Of a DNA stretch of 64,000 nt, positions 55,950 through 64,000 are shown piece by piece (within the stretch, counting starts at the first letter, position 1; every line of letters begins with the position of its first letter). Both the position numbers and the translations under genes were made by a program. The stretch comes from Burkholderia sp. USMB20 (GTDB lineage: Bacteria; Pseudomonadota; Gammaproteobacteria; Burkholderiales; Burkholderiaceae), in the NCBI RefSeq assembly GCF_000949135.2, contig NZ_JTAN02000012.1, positions 372,001 to 436,000 on the forward strand, in the 5' to 3' direction. The notes beneath the pieces were generated by a model. It did not search any database. It saw only the letters and a list, made by a program, of their open reading frames with translations, and had not been told where the DNA came from.

Positions 55950-57095
55950 TTATTTGCCGACGCCCGAAGCCGCGATCTGCTTCTCCACGAACTGTGCGAA
56001 CAGCGCGTGCAGGCGCGTCGTCGGGTGGACCATGTCGGCGAACATGTAGGTCTGGTCCGCGTTGGCGGTCGTGTAGGTCTGCGGCGAGCAGAACAGCGAC
56101 TGGCCGAATGCCGATGGGTTCGCGACGCCGTACTGCGTCGCTGCGGCGACCATCGCCTTCAGGTTGCACGCGGTGTCGGTGTTCGACACGCTGAAGCCGT
56201 TCGCCTGGTAGTTGGCCGCGATGCCGTCCTGCCACGTGAACGTGTCGAGCAACGCGACCTTCGTCGTGTCGACCTTCAGCGCAGCCAGCGTGCCGGCGAG
56301 CGTCTGGTTGAACAGCCCCGACAGTTGCGTGAACGCGGCCTGCGTCTGCGCGCCGCCCTGCAGCGCGAGCGGCGTGCCGCCGATGTCCGGCACGTTCGAC
56401 ACGTACACGTGCGCCGCGCCCGCCGCGACGATCTGCTGGACGATCCCGCCGAGCTGTTGCGCGGCCAGGCCGATCGCCTGCGCCGCCGCGAGTTGCGCGG
56501 CCGGCGTGTTGCCTTGCGCCTGCGCGACCTGCGCCTGGTAGAAGATGTCGTTCGCGCCGCCGTTGACCAGCACGATCTGGCCGGCGTTGAAGCTGCCGTG
56601 CTGCGTCAGGTACTGCTTGACCTGATCGGCGATCGGCGTCGTGGTCGCCTGCGCGTAGTCGGCGTTCGGCACGCTCGCGTCCGCGTGGCCGATGCCCGGC
56701 TGCAGCGTCACGCGCGAGCCGCCCTGTGCATAGCCGAGGCCGCCCGTCGCCTGCAGCGGAATGCCGAAGCCGCCCTGGTTCGCGGGCTGCAGCGTGTCGC
56801 CGTAGTACTGCGCGACGTCCTGGGTCCACACCTGGCCGGGGTTGGTCGTGAAGCGGCCGCCGCCGAAGCCGAGCTTGATCTGCGAGTAGGTGCCGGCGTC
56901 CGACAGGCTGTCGCCGAACGACACGATCTGCATTTTCACGCCGGACGGCGGCGTGTTCGACGCGCTGCTGCTGTTGTTGTCGTCACCGCCGCCGCACGCG
57001 GCGAGCAGGGCGAGCGCGGCGCCCGCGATCGCGACCTGCGCGGTGCGCAGCAGGCGTTGACGGTTGCGCGACGGGAATTGTCGTTGTGACTGCAT
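55950..57095 (-). CDS. GDSL-type SGNH hydrolase lipoprotein
   Basis: 381 residues. A lipoprotein signal has lipobox LAAC at C34, followed by GGGDDNNSSS as a flexible linker. The nucleophile S63 is in FGDSLSDAGT (block I), the block III oxyanion Asn is in VNGGANDIFY, and the catalytic Asp/His are in FADMVHPTT. Length and order fit secreted esterases/lipases of the GDSL family, here anchored to a membrane. Start at the ATG at 57095 with GAGGAGA upstream. Confidence 0.9.
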   Translation of the reverse strand: MQSQRQFPSRNRQRLLRTAQVAIAGAALALLAACGGGDDNNSSSASNTPPSGVKMQIVSFGDSLSDAGTYSQIKLGFGGGRFTTNPGQVWTQDVAQYYGDTLQPANQGGFGIPLQATGGLGYAQGGSRVTLQPGIGHADASVPNADYAQATTTPIADQVKQYLTQHGSFNAGQIVLVNGGANDIFYQAQVAQAQGNTPAAQLAAAQAIGLAAQQLGGIVQQIVAAGAAHVYVSNVPDIGGTPLALQGGAQTQAAFTQLSGLFNQTLAGTLAALKVDTTKVALLDTFTWQDGIAANYQANGFSVSNTDTACNLKAMVAAATQYGVANPSAFGQSLFCSPQTYTTANADQTYMFADMVHPTTRLHALFAQFVEKQIAASGVGK

Positions 57096-57190
57096 CGTTC
57101 GATCTCCTCGTAGATATGGCCCGATGTATTTCTCATCTGCCGCGCGTCTCCTCAGGTACTGGCTGCGCGGCGGCCGTTGGCTGAAGCGGT

Positions 57191-58105
57191 TTATTGGTCG
57201 CGCGCGGCCGCGAGCGGCGTGGTGCGCGGATCGTGGTTTGCGGCCTCGGCGATCTGCGCATGATAAGCGCTCGCCCATTCGGGCGGGCCGAAAATCGCGC
57301 GCAGCTTGTTGCGCCATCCATGGACGCGCAACGCGTCGGCCGCCATCGACACCCACTCGTGAAACGTCGCGACGAGCGGGTTGTTCGAGCCGAGCGGCTC
57401 GACGATTCCGAATTGCGGCGGATCGTCGGTCGACTCCTCGACGTAGCTGCCGAACAGGCGATCCCAGATCACGAGCACACCTGCGTAATTGCGGTCGATG
57501 TAGCGCGGGTTGCGTGCATGGTGCGCGCGATGGATCGACGGCGTGTTGAGCACGTATTCGAGCCAGCCGAGCTTGCCGATCGCCTGCGTATGCACGAAGA
57601 ACTGGAACGCGAGGTTGATCAGCACGACGCCGACGATCTGCTGCGGCGGAAAGCCGAGGAACGCGAGCGGCAGCCAGAACGCCCACATGCCCGCGACGGG
57701 ATACATCAGGCTCTGCCGGAACGCGGTCGAGAAATTCAACCGCTCGGACGAGTGGTGCACGACGTGCGCGGCCCACAGCCAGCGCACGCGATGGCTCGCG
57801 CGATGGAACCCGTAGTAGAGGAGATCCTGGCCGACGAACAGCACGGCGAACGACAGCCAGCCGTCGTGCCACGTGAACAGCCGGAAATGTGCATAGCAGT
57901 ACGCATAAACGGGGATCACGAACAGCCACGCGAGCTTGTCGGCGGCCTGGTGCATCAGCGCGAGCGCCGCATTGCACAGCGTGTCGCGCCACGCATAGAG
58001 ATGATCCTGCGCGCGCGTGCGGGCGAGGTGCCAGGCCTCCCACGCGATGCAGAGCAGGAAGACGGGCGCCAGCGCGAGCAGAAGCAATTCGACGTCGAAT
58101 CGCAT
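57191..58105 (-). CDS. Sterol desaturase / fatty acid hydroxylase superfamily protein
   Basis: 304 residues, about five membrane helices. The histidine clusters of the family are present: HRASH, HVVHHSSERLNFS and HRAHHARNPRYIDRNYAG, expected to hold a di-iron centre for oxygen-dependent hydroxylation or desaturation of a lipid. Start at the ATG at 58105; the lipoprotein hydrolase lies downstream on the same strand after about 95 bases. Real substrate unknown; hopanoid- or ether-lipid-related oxidation would fit the family. Confidence 0.88.
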   Translation of the reverse strand: MRFDVELLLLALAPVFLLCIAWEAWHLARTRAQDHLYAWRDTLCNAALALMHQAADKLAWLFVIPVYAYCYAHFRLFTWHDGWLSFAVLFVGQDLLYYGFHRASHRVRWLWAAHVVHHSSERLNFSTAFRQSLMYPVAGMWAFWLPLAFLGFPPQQIVGVVLINLAFQFFVHTQAIGKLGWLEYVLNTPSIHRAHHARNPRYIDRNYAGVLVIWDRLFGSYVEESTDDPPQFGIVEPLGSNNPLVATFHEWVSMAADALRVHGWRNKLRAIFGPPEWASAYHAQIAEAANHDPRTTPLAAARDQ

Positions 58106-58546
58106 GGACGTGTCTCCTCCTTTCCCCTGCAAGCCGTGAGGCCGGGCGTATGGCCCGTTGTAGATATCGGTCAGGCCAACAGCCTACGCAATCGGCACGC
58201 GCTAGGCGAGGGGGCAGCGTAGAGGGTTCCCTCTGAGCGGCCCAAACCGGTCGCTTCGCGCCAGGCCGCCGAGGGGGCGTCCTGCGGGGCGGAAAACCTG
58301 GGGGCGGCCCGGCGTTTTCTTGAGGACAGGGTTTCTACGGAATCCATGCGGAACGGGGCCGCGCGGTGCGGCCCCGTTTCATGGGCACGGCTGGCGGGCG
58401 CTGCGCGGCGCGCCGGCGGCCGGGACCGTTTCAAACCGCGCGGCGAGAACGCCCGGGGTGCGGGGCGCCCCGACATGTGGCGCCGCCCGCGATCGACGCA
58501 AGCCGGCAGCGCGGCATGCGTGCGCCGCGTCGCGGCGCGTGCGTCG
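58106..58546. other. Intergenic region, one hairpin
   Basis: This 441-base region lies between the sterol desaturase-like gene and dacB, both minus strand. The only structure is the hairpin at 58352-58378. Frames crossing it are arginine- and proline-rich shadows. Confidence 0.4.
58352..58379 (-). terminator. GC-rich hairpin after dacB
   Basis: Eleven-base perfect stem AACGGGGCCGC/GCGGCCCCGTT (58352-58362 and 58368-58378), loop of five. It lies downstream of dacB on the minus strand. The T tract is poor in both directions, so function is tentative. Confidence 0.45.
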
Positions 58547-60082
58547 TCAGTGCGCGCCCGCGTAGATCCATTCGAGCAGCGTGTCGTGCGCGGCACGCGC
58601 GCCTTCGGCGCGATCGTCGTTGATGAAGCTGACGACGACGTAGCTCTGGCCGTCGGCGCCCGCGACGTAGCCCGCGATCGCGCGCACGTCGCGCAGCGTG
58701 CCGGTCTTGATGTGCGCGTTGCCGAGCACGCCCGCGTTGGTGAGACGGTTCTTCATCGTGCCGTCGATGCCGGCGATCGGCAGCGAATCGATGAACGCCT
58801 GCGCGACGGGGCTTGCGTTCGCGGCCTGCAGCAGCGCGGCGAGCGACTGCGCGCTCACCTGTTCTTCGCGCGACAGGCCCGAGCCGTTCTCGAGGTCGAG
58901 GTCGGGCATCGCGATCCCGCTCTTCTGCAGGAACGCGCGAATCGCGCGGCTCGACTGCTCGGGCGTCGCGGGCGGCTTGCCGGCGACCGCGCCGATCGTC
59001 AGGAACAGGTTGCGCGCCATCACGTTGTTGCTGAACTTGTTGATGTCGTAGACGATGCTGCCGAGCACGGGGCTGTGATGGACCGCGAGCGGCCGTGCGG
59101 TGGTCGGCACCTTGCCTTCGCTGACGGGGCCCGCGATCGTGCCGCCGTCCTGCTGCCACAGCGCGAGGAAGCCGCGTGCGAAGAACGTCGTGTGATCGAG
59201 GATCGCGAGGTTCGTGGTGTGCGCGCCGCAGCGCAGCGGATAGTCGCCGGCGAACGAGGCGGTCATGATGCCGCCGCCGCCGGCCGACAACGTCGGACGC
59301 GCGGCCGCGGCCGCCGCGCCGCACGACCCGGTGCCTTCGACCAGCTGGTTGTCGATCGACAGGTTCGCGAGCGGCGGCAGCACGTCGACGGCGATCTTGC
59401 CGTCGTCGCCCGGCGTCACCGTGAACGATACGGCCTTGAACGCATACAGCAGCGGATCGGGGCCGACGTTGTACGGCGCGCTCACGTCGTCGTCGAACGA
59501 CGGCAGGTCGCGTGTCGACGCGGCGAAATAGCTCTTGTCGAGCACGAGGCCGCCGGCCACGCGCTTGATGCCGGCCTTGCGCAACTTGTCGACGAGGTCG
59601 ATCAGTTCCTCGGGTACGAGCTTCGGATCGCCGGTGCCCTTGATGTAGAGGTTGCCCTGCAGCGTGCCGTCCGGATCGACCGGGCCGTCCGCATACGCGG
59701 TGGTGCGCCAGCGGAAGTCGGGGCCGAGGATCGACAGCCCCGAGAAGGTCGTGACGAGCTTCATCGTCGACGCCGGCATCATCGGCCGGCTCGCGTTCCA
59801 CGCGATCAGCGGCTCGGGATCGCCGACGCGCTCGACGACGACGCTCATCGCCGAGGCAGGCACCTTCGCGCGCTGCAGTGCGACGAGCACGGACGCCGGC
59901 AGGCCGGCCGCCCGCGCGGCGGGCGACACCACGGCGGTCTTGCGCGCTTCCTTGTGGGACTTCTTGCGGGCCTGGGCGGACGGTGCGAACGCAAGGGCCG
60001 TGCAGGTGGCGACGACGGCGGCCGCCCGCAGGAAGGGGCGGGCGCGGGGGGCGAACCGGGCGGAAAAATCGGAAATCGGCAT
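58547..60082 (-). CDS. dacB: D-Ala-D-Ala carboxypeptidase/endopeptidase (PBP4, S13)
   Basis: 511 residues from the ATG at 60082. A signal peptide (hydrophobic core about 19-34, cleavage after AQA) leads to S13 family motifs: S105-x-x-K108 (PASTMKLV), SNN in KFSNNVMARN and KTG in AHIKTGTLR. DacB trims peptidoglycan by removing the last D-alanine and cutting cross-links in the periplasm. Alternative starts upstream (60103, 60235) have no better ribosome site. Divergent from the two-component regulator gene. Confidence 0.93.
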   Translation of the reverse strand: MPISDFSARFAPRARPFLRAAAVVATCTALAFAPSAQARKKSHKEARKTAVVSPAARAAGLPASVLVALQRAKVPASAMSVVVERVGDPEPLIAWNASRPMMPASTMKLVTTFSGLSILGPDFRWRTTAYADGPVDPDGTLQGNLYIKGTGDPKLVPEELIDLVDKLRKAGIKRVAGGLVLDKSYFAASTRDLPSFDDDVSAPYNVGPDPLLYAFKAVSFTVTPGDDGKIAVDVLPPLANLSIDNQLVEGTGSCGAAAAAARPTLSAGGGGIMTASFAGDYPLRCGAHTTNLAILDHTTFFARGFLALWQQDGGTIAGPVSEGKVPTTARPLAVHHSPVLGSIVYDINKFSNNVMARNLFLTIGAVAGKPPATPEQSSRAIRAFLQKSGIAMPDLDLENGSGLSREEQVSAQSLAALLQAANASPVAQAFIDSLPIAGIDGTMKNRLTNAGVLGNAHIKTGTLRDVRAIAGYVAGADGQSYVVVSFINDDRAEGARAAHDTLLEWIYAGAH

Positions 60083-60265
60083 GGGCGAATACGGGAAAAG
60101 CATCGGGCTCGGGCAGGGCGCGCGCGGCGCCGGAGCGCACATTGTAGAGACAAGTGCGCACACGCCCCTTGCAATCCGCCTTTCTGTTGCATTGCAGGCG
60201 GCGCACGCGATTCGCGGCGCTACAATGGTCGCCATGTCTTACTCGTCAGATGGGTTCCGGTTCCG

Positions 60266-60928
60266 ATGCGGATTCTGCTTGTTGAAGACGATCGAATGAT
60301 CGCCGAGGGCGTACGCAAGGCGTTGCGCGCCGACGGCTTCGCGGTCGACTGGGTGCAGGACGGCGACGCCGCGCTCACGGCGCTCGGCGGCGAGACGTAC
60401 GACCTGCTGCTGCTCGACCTCGGCCTGCCGAAGCGCGACGGCATCGACGTGCTGCGCACGCTGCGTGCGCGCGGGCAGTCGCTGCCGGTGCTGATCGTCA
60501 CCGCGCGCGATGCGGTGGCCGATCGCGTGAAGGGGCTCGACGCGGGCGCCGACGACTACCTCGTCAAGCCGTTCGACCTCGACGAACTGGGCGCGCGGAT
60601 GCGCGCGCTGATCCGCCGCCAGGCGGGGCGCAGCGAGTCGCTGATCCGCCACGGCGCGCTGACGCTCGATCCCGCGTCGCATCAGGTGACGCTCGACGGC
60701 GCGCCCGTCGCGCTGTCCGCGCGCGAGTTCGCGCTGCTCGAGGCGCTGCTCGCGCGGCCCGGCGCGGTGCTGTCGAAAAGCCAGCTCGAGGAAAAGATGT
60801 ACGGCTGGGGCGAGGAGATCGGCAGCAACACGGTCGAGGTCTACATCCACGCGCTGCGCAAGAAGCTCGGCTCGGACCTGATCCGCAACGTGCGCGGGCT
60901 CGGCTACATGGTCGTCAAGGAAAGCTGA
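60266..60928 (+). CDS. OmpR-family response regulator (QseB/PmrA-like)
   Basis: 220 residues: receiver domain with EDD acidic pocket near residues 7-9 and phospho-acceptor D51 (LLLLDLGLPKRDGID), lysine in LVKPFDLDEL, and a winged-helix domain (about 128-218, YGWGEEIGSNTVEVYIHALRKKL, GLGYMVVKE). Closest by eye to the QseB/PmrA branch. Start at the ATG at 60266. The kinase gene starts three bases after the stop; the likely target site is the TTAAG array before the htrA gene downstream. Confidence 0.9.
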   Translation: MRILLVEDDRMIAEGVRKALRADGFAVDWVQDGDAALTALGGETYDLLLLDLGLPKRDGIDVLRTLRARGQSLPVLIVTARDAVADRVKGLDAGADDYLVKPFDLDELGARMRALIRRQAGRSESLIRHGALTLDPASHQVTLDGAPVALSAREFALLEALLARPGAVLSKSQLEEKMYGWGEEIGSNTVEVYIHALRKKLGSDLIRNVRGLGYMVVKES

Positions 60929-60931
60929 CGC

Positions 60932-62278
60932 GTGCGGTCGATTCGTCATCAACTACTGATCTGGCTGCTCGCGATCGTCGTCGCGGGCGTGGGCGCCGCG
61001 GGCTGGCTGATCTACCGGCAGGCGCTCGCCGAAGCGAACGAGCTGTTCGACTACCAGCTGCAGGAAATCGCCGCGGCGCTGCCGTCCGAGCCGTTTTCAC
61101 AGGTGTTCGGTTCGCGCACCAACGGCGACGAAGGCATCGTGATCCAGATCTGGAACCGCAACGGCGTGCTGATGTACTTCTCGCATCCGCGCGCGCCGAT
61201 CGCGCCGCGCGCGGAACTCGGCTTCTCGACCGAGCGCACCGATCGCGGCGAATGGCGCGTGTACGGCGCGATCGTCGGCGACAACGTCGTGCAGCTCGCG
61301 CAGCCGCTGTCGGTGCGCAACCGGCTCGCGGCGAACGTCGCGCTGCGCACGCTGTGGCCGCTGATCGTGCTGCTGCCGTTTCTCGGCGCGGCGGTCTGGA
61401 TGATCGTCGGGCAAGGGCTCGCGCCGCTCGAGCGCCTCACGCGCGCGGTCGAGGCGCGCCGGCCGGAAGCGCTCGATCCGTTGCCCGATGCGCGCCTGCC
61501 GCTCGAGGTGCAGCCGCTCGTGCGCGCGCTGAACGGGCTGCTCGCGCGGCTCGCGGCCGCGCTCGACACGCAGAAAGCCTTCGTCGCCGACGCCGCGCAC
61601 GAGCTGCGCACGCCGCTCGCGGCCGTGCAGATCCAGGCGCAGCTCGTCGCGCGCGCGAAGGACGACACGTCGCGCCGCGAGGCGCTCGCCGATCTGCAGG
61701 ACGGCGTCACGCGCGCGACGCGCCTCGCCGAGCAATTGCTCGCGCTGGCGCGCGCCGAACCGGACGGCGCGACGATGCGCGAGCCGGTCGACCTGCAGGC
61801 GCTGCTGGTCGAATGCGTGGCCGCGCATGCACCGCTCGCGCAACGGCACAGCATCGATCTCGGCTTCGAGGAGACGCGCGCGGCGACCGTCGTCGCGGAC
61901 GTCGGCGCGCTGCGCGTGATGTTCGGCAACCTGCTCGACAACGCGGTGAAGTACACGCCGGACGGCGGCCGCATCGACGTGTCGCTGACGCGCGACGCGG
62001 CAGGCCGCGCGTGCGTGCAGATCGGCGACAGCGGCCCCGGCATCCCGGCCGAAGAGCGCGAGCGCGTGTTCGACCGCTTCTACCGCGACAGCTCCGCGCG
62101 GGCGCGGGCCGACGTGTCGGGCAGCGGGCTGGGGCTCGCGATCGTCAAGCGCGTGGCGGCTCAGCAGGGCGCGACCGTGACGCTCGGCGACGCGGCCGCG
62201 GGCGGCCTGCTCGTGAGCGTCGTGTTCCGTGATGCCGGGCTGCCGCAGCCGGCGCCGCAGGCGTCCGAATCCGTATGA
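60932..62278 (+). CDS. Sensor histidine kinase (QseC/PmrB-like)
   Basis: 448 residues starting at a GTG. Two membrane helices (about 8-28 and 142-160) bracket a periplasmic sensor of about 110 residues, followed by a HAMP-like region, HisKA with H223 (ADAAHELRTPLAAVQIQ) and HATPase_c (NLLDNAVKYTP, DSGPGIPAEER, SGSGLGLAI). It pairs with the response regulator three bases upstream. The short sensor domain lacks a clear acidic PmrB-type ExxE iron motif, so the signal is unknown. Confidence 0.9.
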   Translation: MRSIRHQLLIWLLAIVVAGVGAAGWLIYRQALAEANELFDYQLQEIAAALPSEPFSQVFGSRTNGDEGIVIQIWNRNGVLMYFSHPRAPIAPRAELGFSTERTDRGEWRVYGAIVGDNVVQLAQPLSVRNRLAANVALRTLWPLIVLLPFLGAAVWMIVGQGLAPLERLTRAVEARRPEALDPLPDARLPLEVQPLVRALNGLLARLAAALDTQKAFVADAAHELRTPLAAVQIQAQLVARAKDDTSRREALADLQDGVTRATRLAEQLLALARAEPDGATMREPVDLQALLVECVAAHAPLAQRHSIDLGFEETRAATVVADVGALRVMFGNLLDNAVKYTPDGGRIDVSLTRDAAGRACVQIGDSGPGIPAEERERVFDRFYRDSSARARADVSGSGLGLAIVKRVAAQQGATVTLGDAAAGGLLVSVVFRDAGLPQPAPQASESV

Positions 62279-62318
62279 CGAACGGCACACCGCGCGGGCG
62301 CCGCGCGGTAGCGGCGGC

Positions 62319-62355
62319 CTAAGCCCCGCTTAAGGTCGATTAAGCCTCCTTTAAG
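62319..62355 (+). promoter_or_regulatory. Array of four TTAAG-like half-sites upstream of htrA
   Basis: Half-sites CTAAG (62319-62323), TTAAG (62330-62334), TTAAG (62340-62344) and TTAAG (62351-62355) begin 11, 10 and 11 bases apart, one helical turn each, on one strand. PmrA and QseB boxes are direct repeats of CTTAA(G) with this spacing. The array ends 43 bases before the protease start. The response regulator 60266-60928 is the probable binder. Confidence 0.75.
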
Positions 62356-62398
62356 TCAGCGTCGTTACGCTGCGTCCTAACAACGAGGAGGTCCTACG

Positions 62399-63883
62399 AT
62401 GAACACCCGATTCCTTGCGCGCGGCGCCGTCGCGGTCGCCGTGGCGGCCGCCCTGTCCGCCGGCTATGTCGCGGGCACCCGCCGCGCCGATCCGCAGATC
62501 ATCACGCCCGCGCAGGCCGCCGCGCTGATGCCGGCCGAGGCCGCGGCGAAGACCGGCATTCCCGATTTCTCCGGGCTGGTCGAAACCTACGGCCCGGCGG
62601 TCGTGAACATCAGCGCGAAGCACGTCGTGAAGCAGGTGTCGCGGCGCGTGCCGCAGCCGCAGCTGCCGATGGATCCGAGCGATCCGTTCTACCAGTTCTT
62701 CAAGCACTTCTACGGCCAGGTGCCGGGCATGGGCGGCGACACGCAGCCGGACGACCAGCCGAGCGCGAGCCTCGGGTCGGGATTCATCGTCAGCTCGGAC
62801 GGGTACATCCTCACCAATGCGCACGTGATCGACGGCGCGAATGTCGTCACGGTCAAGCTGACCGACAAGCGCGAGTACAAGGCGAAGGTCGTCGGCGCCG
62901 ACAAGCAGTCCGACGTGGCGGTGCTGAAGATCGACGCGAGCGGCCTGCCGACCGTGAAGATCGGCGACCCGGCACAGAGCAAGGTCGGCCAGTGGGTCGT
63001 CGCGATCGGTTCGCCGTATGGCTTCGACAATACGGTCACGTCCGGCATCATCAGCGCGAAATCGCGTGCGCTGCCCGACGAGAACTACACGCCGTTCATC
63101 CAGACCGACGTGCCGGTGAACCCCGGCAACTCGGGCGGCCCGCTGTTCAACCTGCAGGGCGAGGTGATCGGCATCAACTCGATGATCTACTCGCAGACGG
63201 GCGGCTTCCAGGGCCTGTCGTTCGCGATCCCGATCAACGAGGCGATCAAGGTCAAGGACGAGCTCGTGAAGACCGGCCACGTGAGCCGCGGCCGCCTCGG
63301 CGTCGCCGTGCAGGGGCTGAACCAGACGCTCGCGAGCTCGTTCGGGCTGCAGAAGCCGGACGGCGCGCTCGTCAGCTCGGTCGACCCGAATGGCCCGGCC
63401 GCGAAGGCCGGCCTGCAGCCGGGCGACGTGATCCTCGCGGTCAACGGCTCGCCGGTGGCCGACTCCACGTCGCTGCCCGCGCAGATCGCGAACCTGAAGC
63501 CGGGCTCGAAGGCCGACCTGCAGGTGTGGCGCGACAAGTCGACGAAGTCGATCAGCGTGACGCTCGGCGCGATGACCGACGCGAAGCTGGCATCGAACGA
63601 CGGCGGCCCGGTCGAGCAGGGGCGCCTCGGCGTCGCGGTGCGCCCGCTCACGCCGCAGGAGCGCAGTGCCGCCAACCTGTCGCACGGGCTCATCGTGCAG
63701 CAGGCCGGCGGCCCGGCAGCCAGCGCGGGCATCCAGCCCGGCGACGTGATCCTCGCGGTCAACGGCCGCCCGGTCACGAGCCCCGAGCAGTTGCGCGACG
63801 CGGTCAAGGGAGCAGGCAACAGTCTTGCTCTCCTGATCCAGCGGGATAATGCACAGATCTTCGTGCCGGTCGACCTGAGCTGA
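62399..63883 (+). CDS. Periplasmic serine protease, DegP/HtrA (Do) family
   Basis: 494 residues. Signal peptide at the N-terminus (about 1-25), a trypsin-like domain with catalytic H142 (TNAHVI), D172 (SDVAVLKI) and S245 (GNSGGP), and two PDZ domains (about 292-385 and 400-490). It degrades or refolds misfolded envelope proteins. Close to MucD/DegQ in layout. Lies 120 bases after the two-component system, with the TTAAG array between; it may be controlled by it. Confidence 0.95.
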   Translation: MNTRFLARGAVAVAVAAALSAGYVAGTRRADPQIITPAQAAALMPAEAAAKTGIPDFSGLVETYGPAVVNISAKHVVKQVSRRVPQPQLPMDPSDPFYQFFKHFYGQVPGMGGDTQPDDQPSASLGSGFIVSSDGYILTNAHVIDGANVVTVKLTDKREYKAKVVGADKQSDVAVLKIDASGLPTVKIGDPAQSKVGQWVVAIGSPYGFDNTVTSGIISAKSRALPDENYTPFIQTDVPVNPGNSGGPLFNLQGEVIGINSMIYSQTGGFQGLSFAIPINEAIKVKDELVKTGHVSRGRLGVAVQGLNQTLASSFGLQKPDGALVSSVDPNGPAAKAGLQPGDVILAVNGSPVADSTSLPAQIANLKPGSKADLQVWRDKSTKSISVTLGAMTDAKLASNDGGPVEQGRLGVAVRPLTPQERSAANLSHGLIVQQAGGPAASAGIQPGDVILAVNGRPVTSPEQLRDAVKGAGNSLALLIQRDNAQIFVPVDLS

Positions 63884-63976
63884 CCGGCGGCCGTTGCGGG
63901 CCGGCGTGGCCGGCCCCGGCGGGCGTCGCCGGCGTTCGGCCCGTGGTGCTGTGTTCCGACCCGAAAGGAGGGAGCC

Positions 63977-64000
63977 ATGCAATATCTACGCAACGTGTCC
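63977..64000 (+). CDS. Gene start cut by the window end
   Basis: An ATG at 63977 has AAAGGAGGGAG five or so bases upstream, an excellent ribosome site, and reads MQYLRNVS to the last base. Eight codons do not allow identification. Confidence 0.5.

Noticed and set aside
60234-60299. 21-codon open frame (MSYSSDGF) overlapping the response regulator start
   Set aside because: No ribosome site and out of frame with the regulator; more likely noise than a leader peptide.

Overview
The window looks like a piece of chromosome 1 from a member of the Burkholderia cepacia complex. The evidence is very high GC with strong G/C third-position bias, and a recognisable housekeeping order: recA-recX, sucCD, terC, pilin-pglL, moaC, waaF, ilvE, pgk-pyk-fba, purC-purE-purK-sua5. 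The proteins read as Burkholderia-type throughout. I place it at genus/complex level only; I cannot name the species.

Layout. 0-7.5 kb: start of an exported protein, copD-like membrane protein, galactonate dehydratase dgoD with its divergent GntR regulator, a DUF1272 zinc-binding protein, a GFA-family protein and a very large class A-type penicillin-binding protein. 7.5-10.6 kb: a MAPEG protein, a short chimeric scar built from pieces of two neighbouring genes, two LysR regulators and an AT-rich intergenic island. 10.8-15.3 kb: MHS transporter, amidase, porin, orphan PAAR protein. 15.4-18.7 kb: cupin, isocyanide hydratase-like enzyme, a divergent GlxA-type regulator that is a homologue of that enzyme, and a LysR. 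18.8-24.3 kb: low-GC hypothetical gene, tRNA-Met, MHS transporter and a TctD/TctE-type two-component system on the same strand.

24.5-33.7 kb: LexA-controlled recA-recX, DUF2889 protein, sucCD, terC, a type IV pilin gene with a C-terminal frameshift, the O-oligosaccharyltransferase pglL and a TonB-like lipoprotein. 33.8-38.7 kb: an accessory type VI secretion module on the minus strand, vgrG - putative HExxH metallopeptidase effector - membrane-anchored BNR-repeat protein, with overlapping or 1-base junctions. This is the best candidate here for an undescribed system. 38.9-46 kb: moaC, M48 protease (two compensating frameshifts), hydrolase cluster, waaF, zinc-finger protein, ilvE. 46.2-55.9 kb: azlCD, pgk, pyk, fba, purC, purE, purK, sua5. 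55.9-64 kb: GDSL lipoprotein, sterol-desaturase family protein, dacB, a PmrA/QseB-type two-component system, and a DegP/HtrA protease whose upstream region carries four TTAAG-like half-sites at helical spacing; then the start of one more gene.

Functional links suggested by order and sites: DgoR controls dgoD; the 9667-10584 LysR controls the divergent transporter/amidase pair through a T-N11-A palindrome; the GlxA-like regulator controls inhA; the 60.3 kb two-component system controls htrA; PglL glycosylates exported proteins, possibly including the neighbouring pilin. All coordinates come from reading the sequence; no database search was run.
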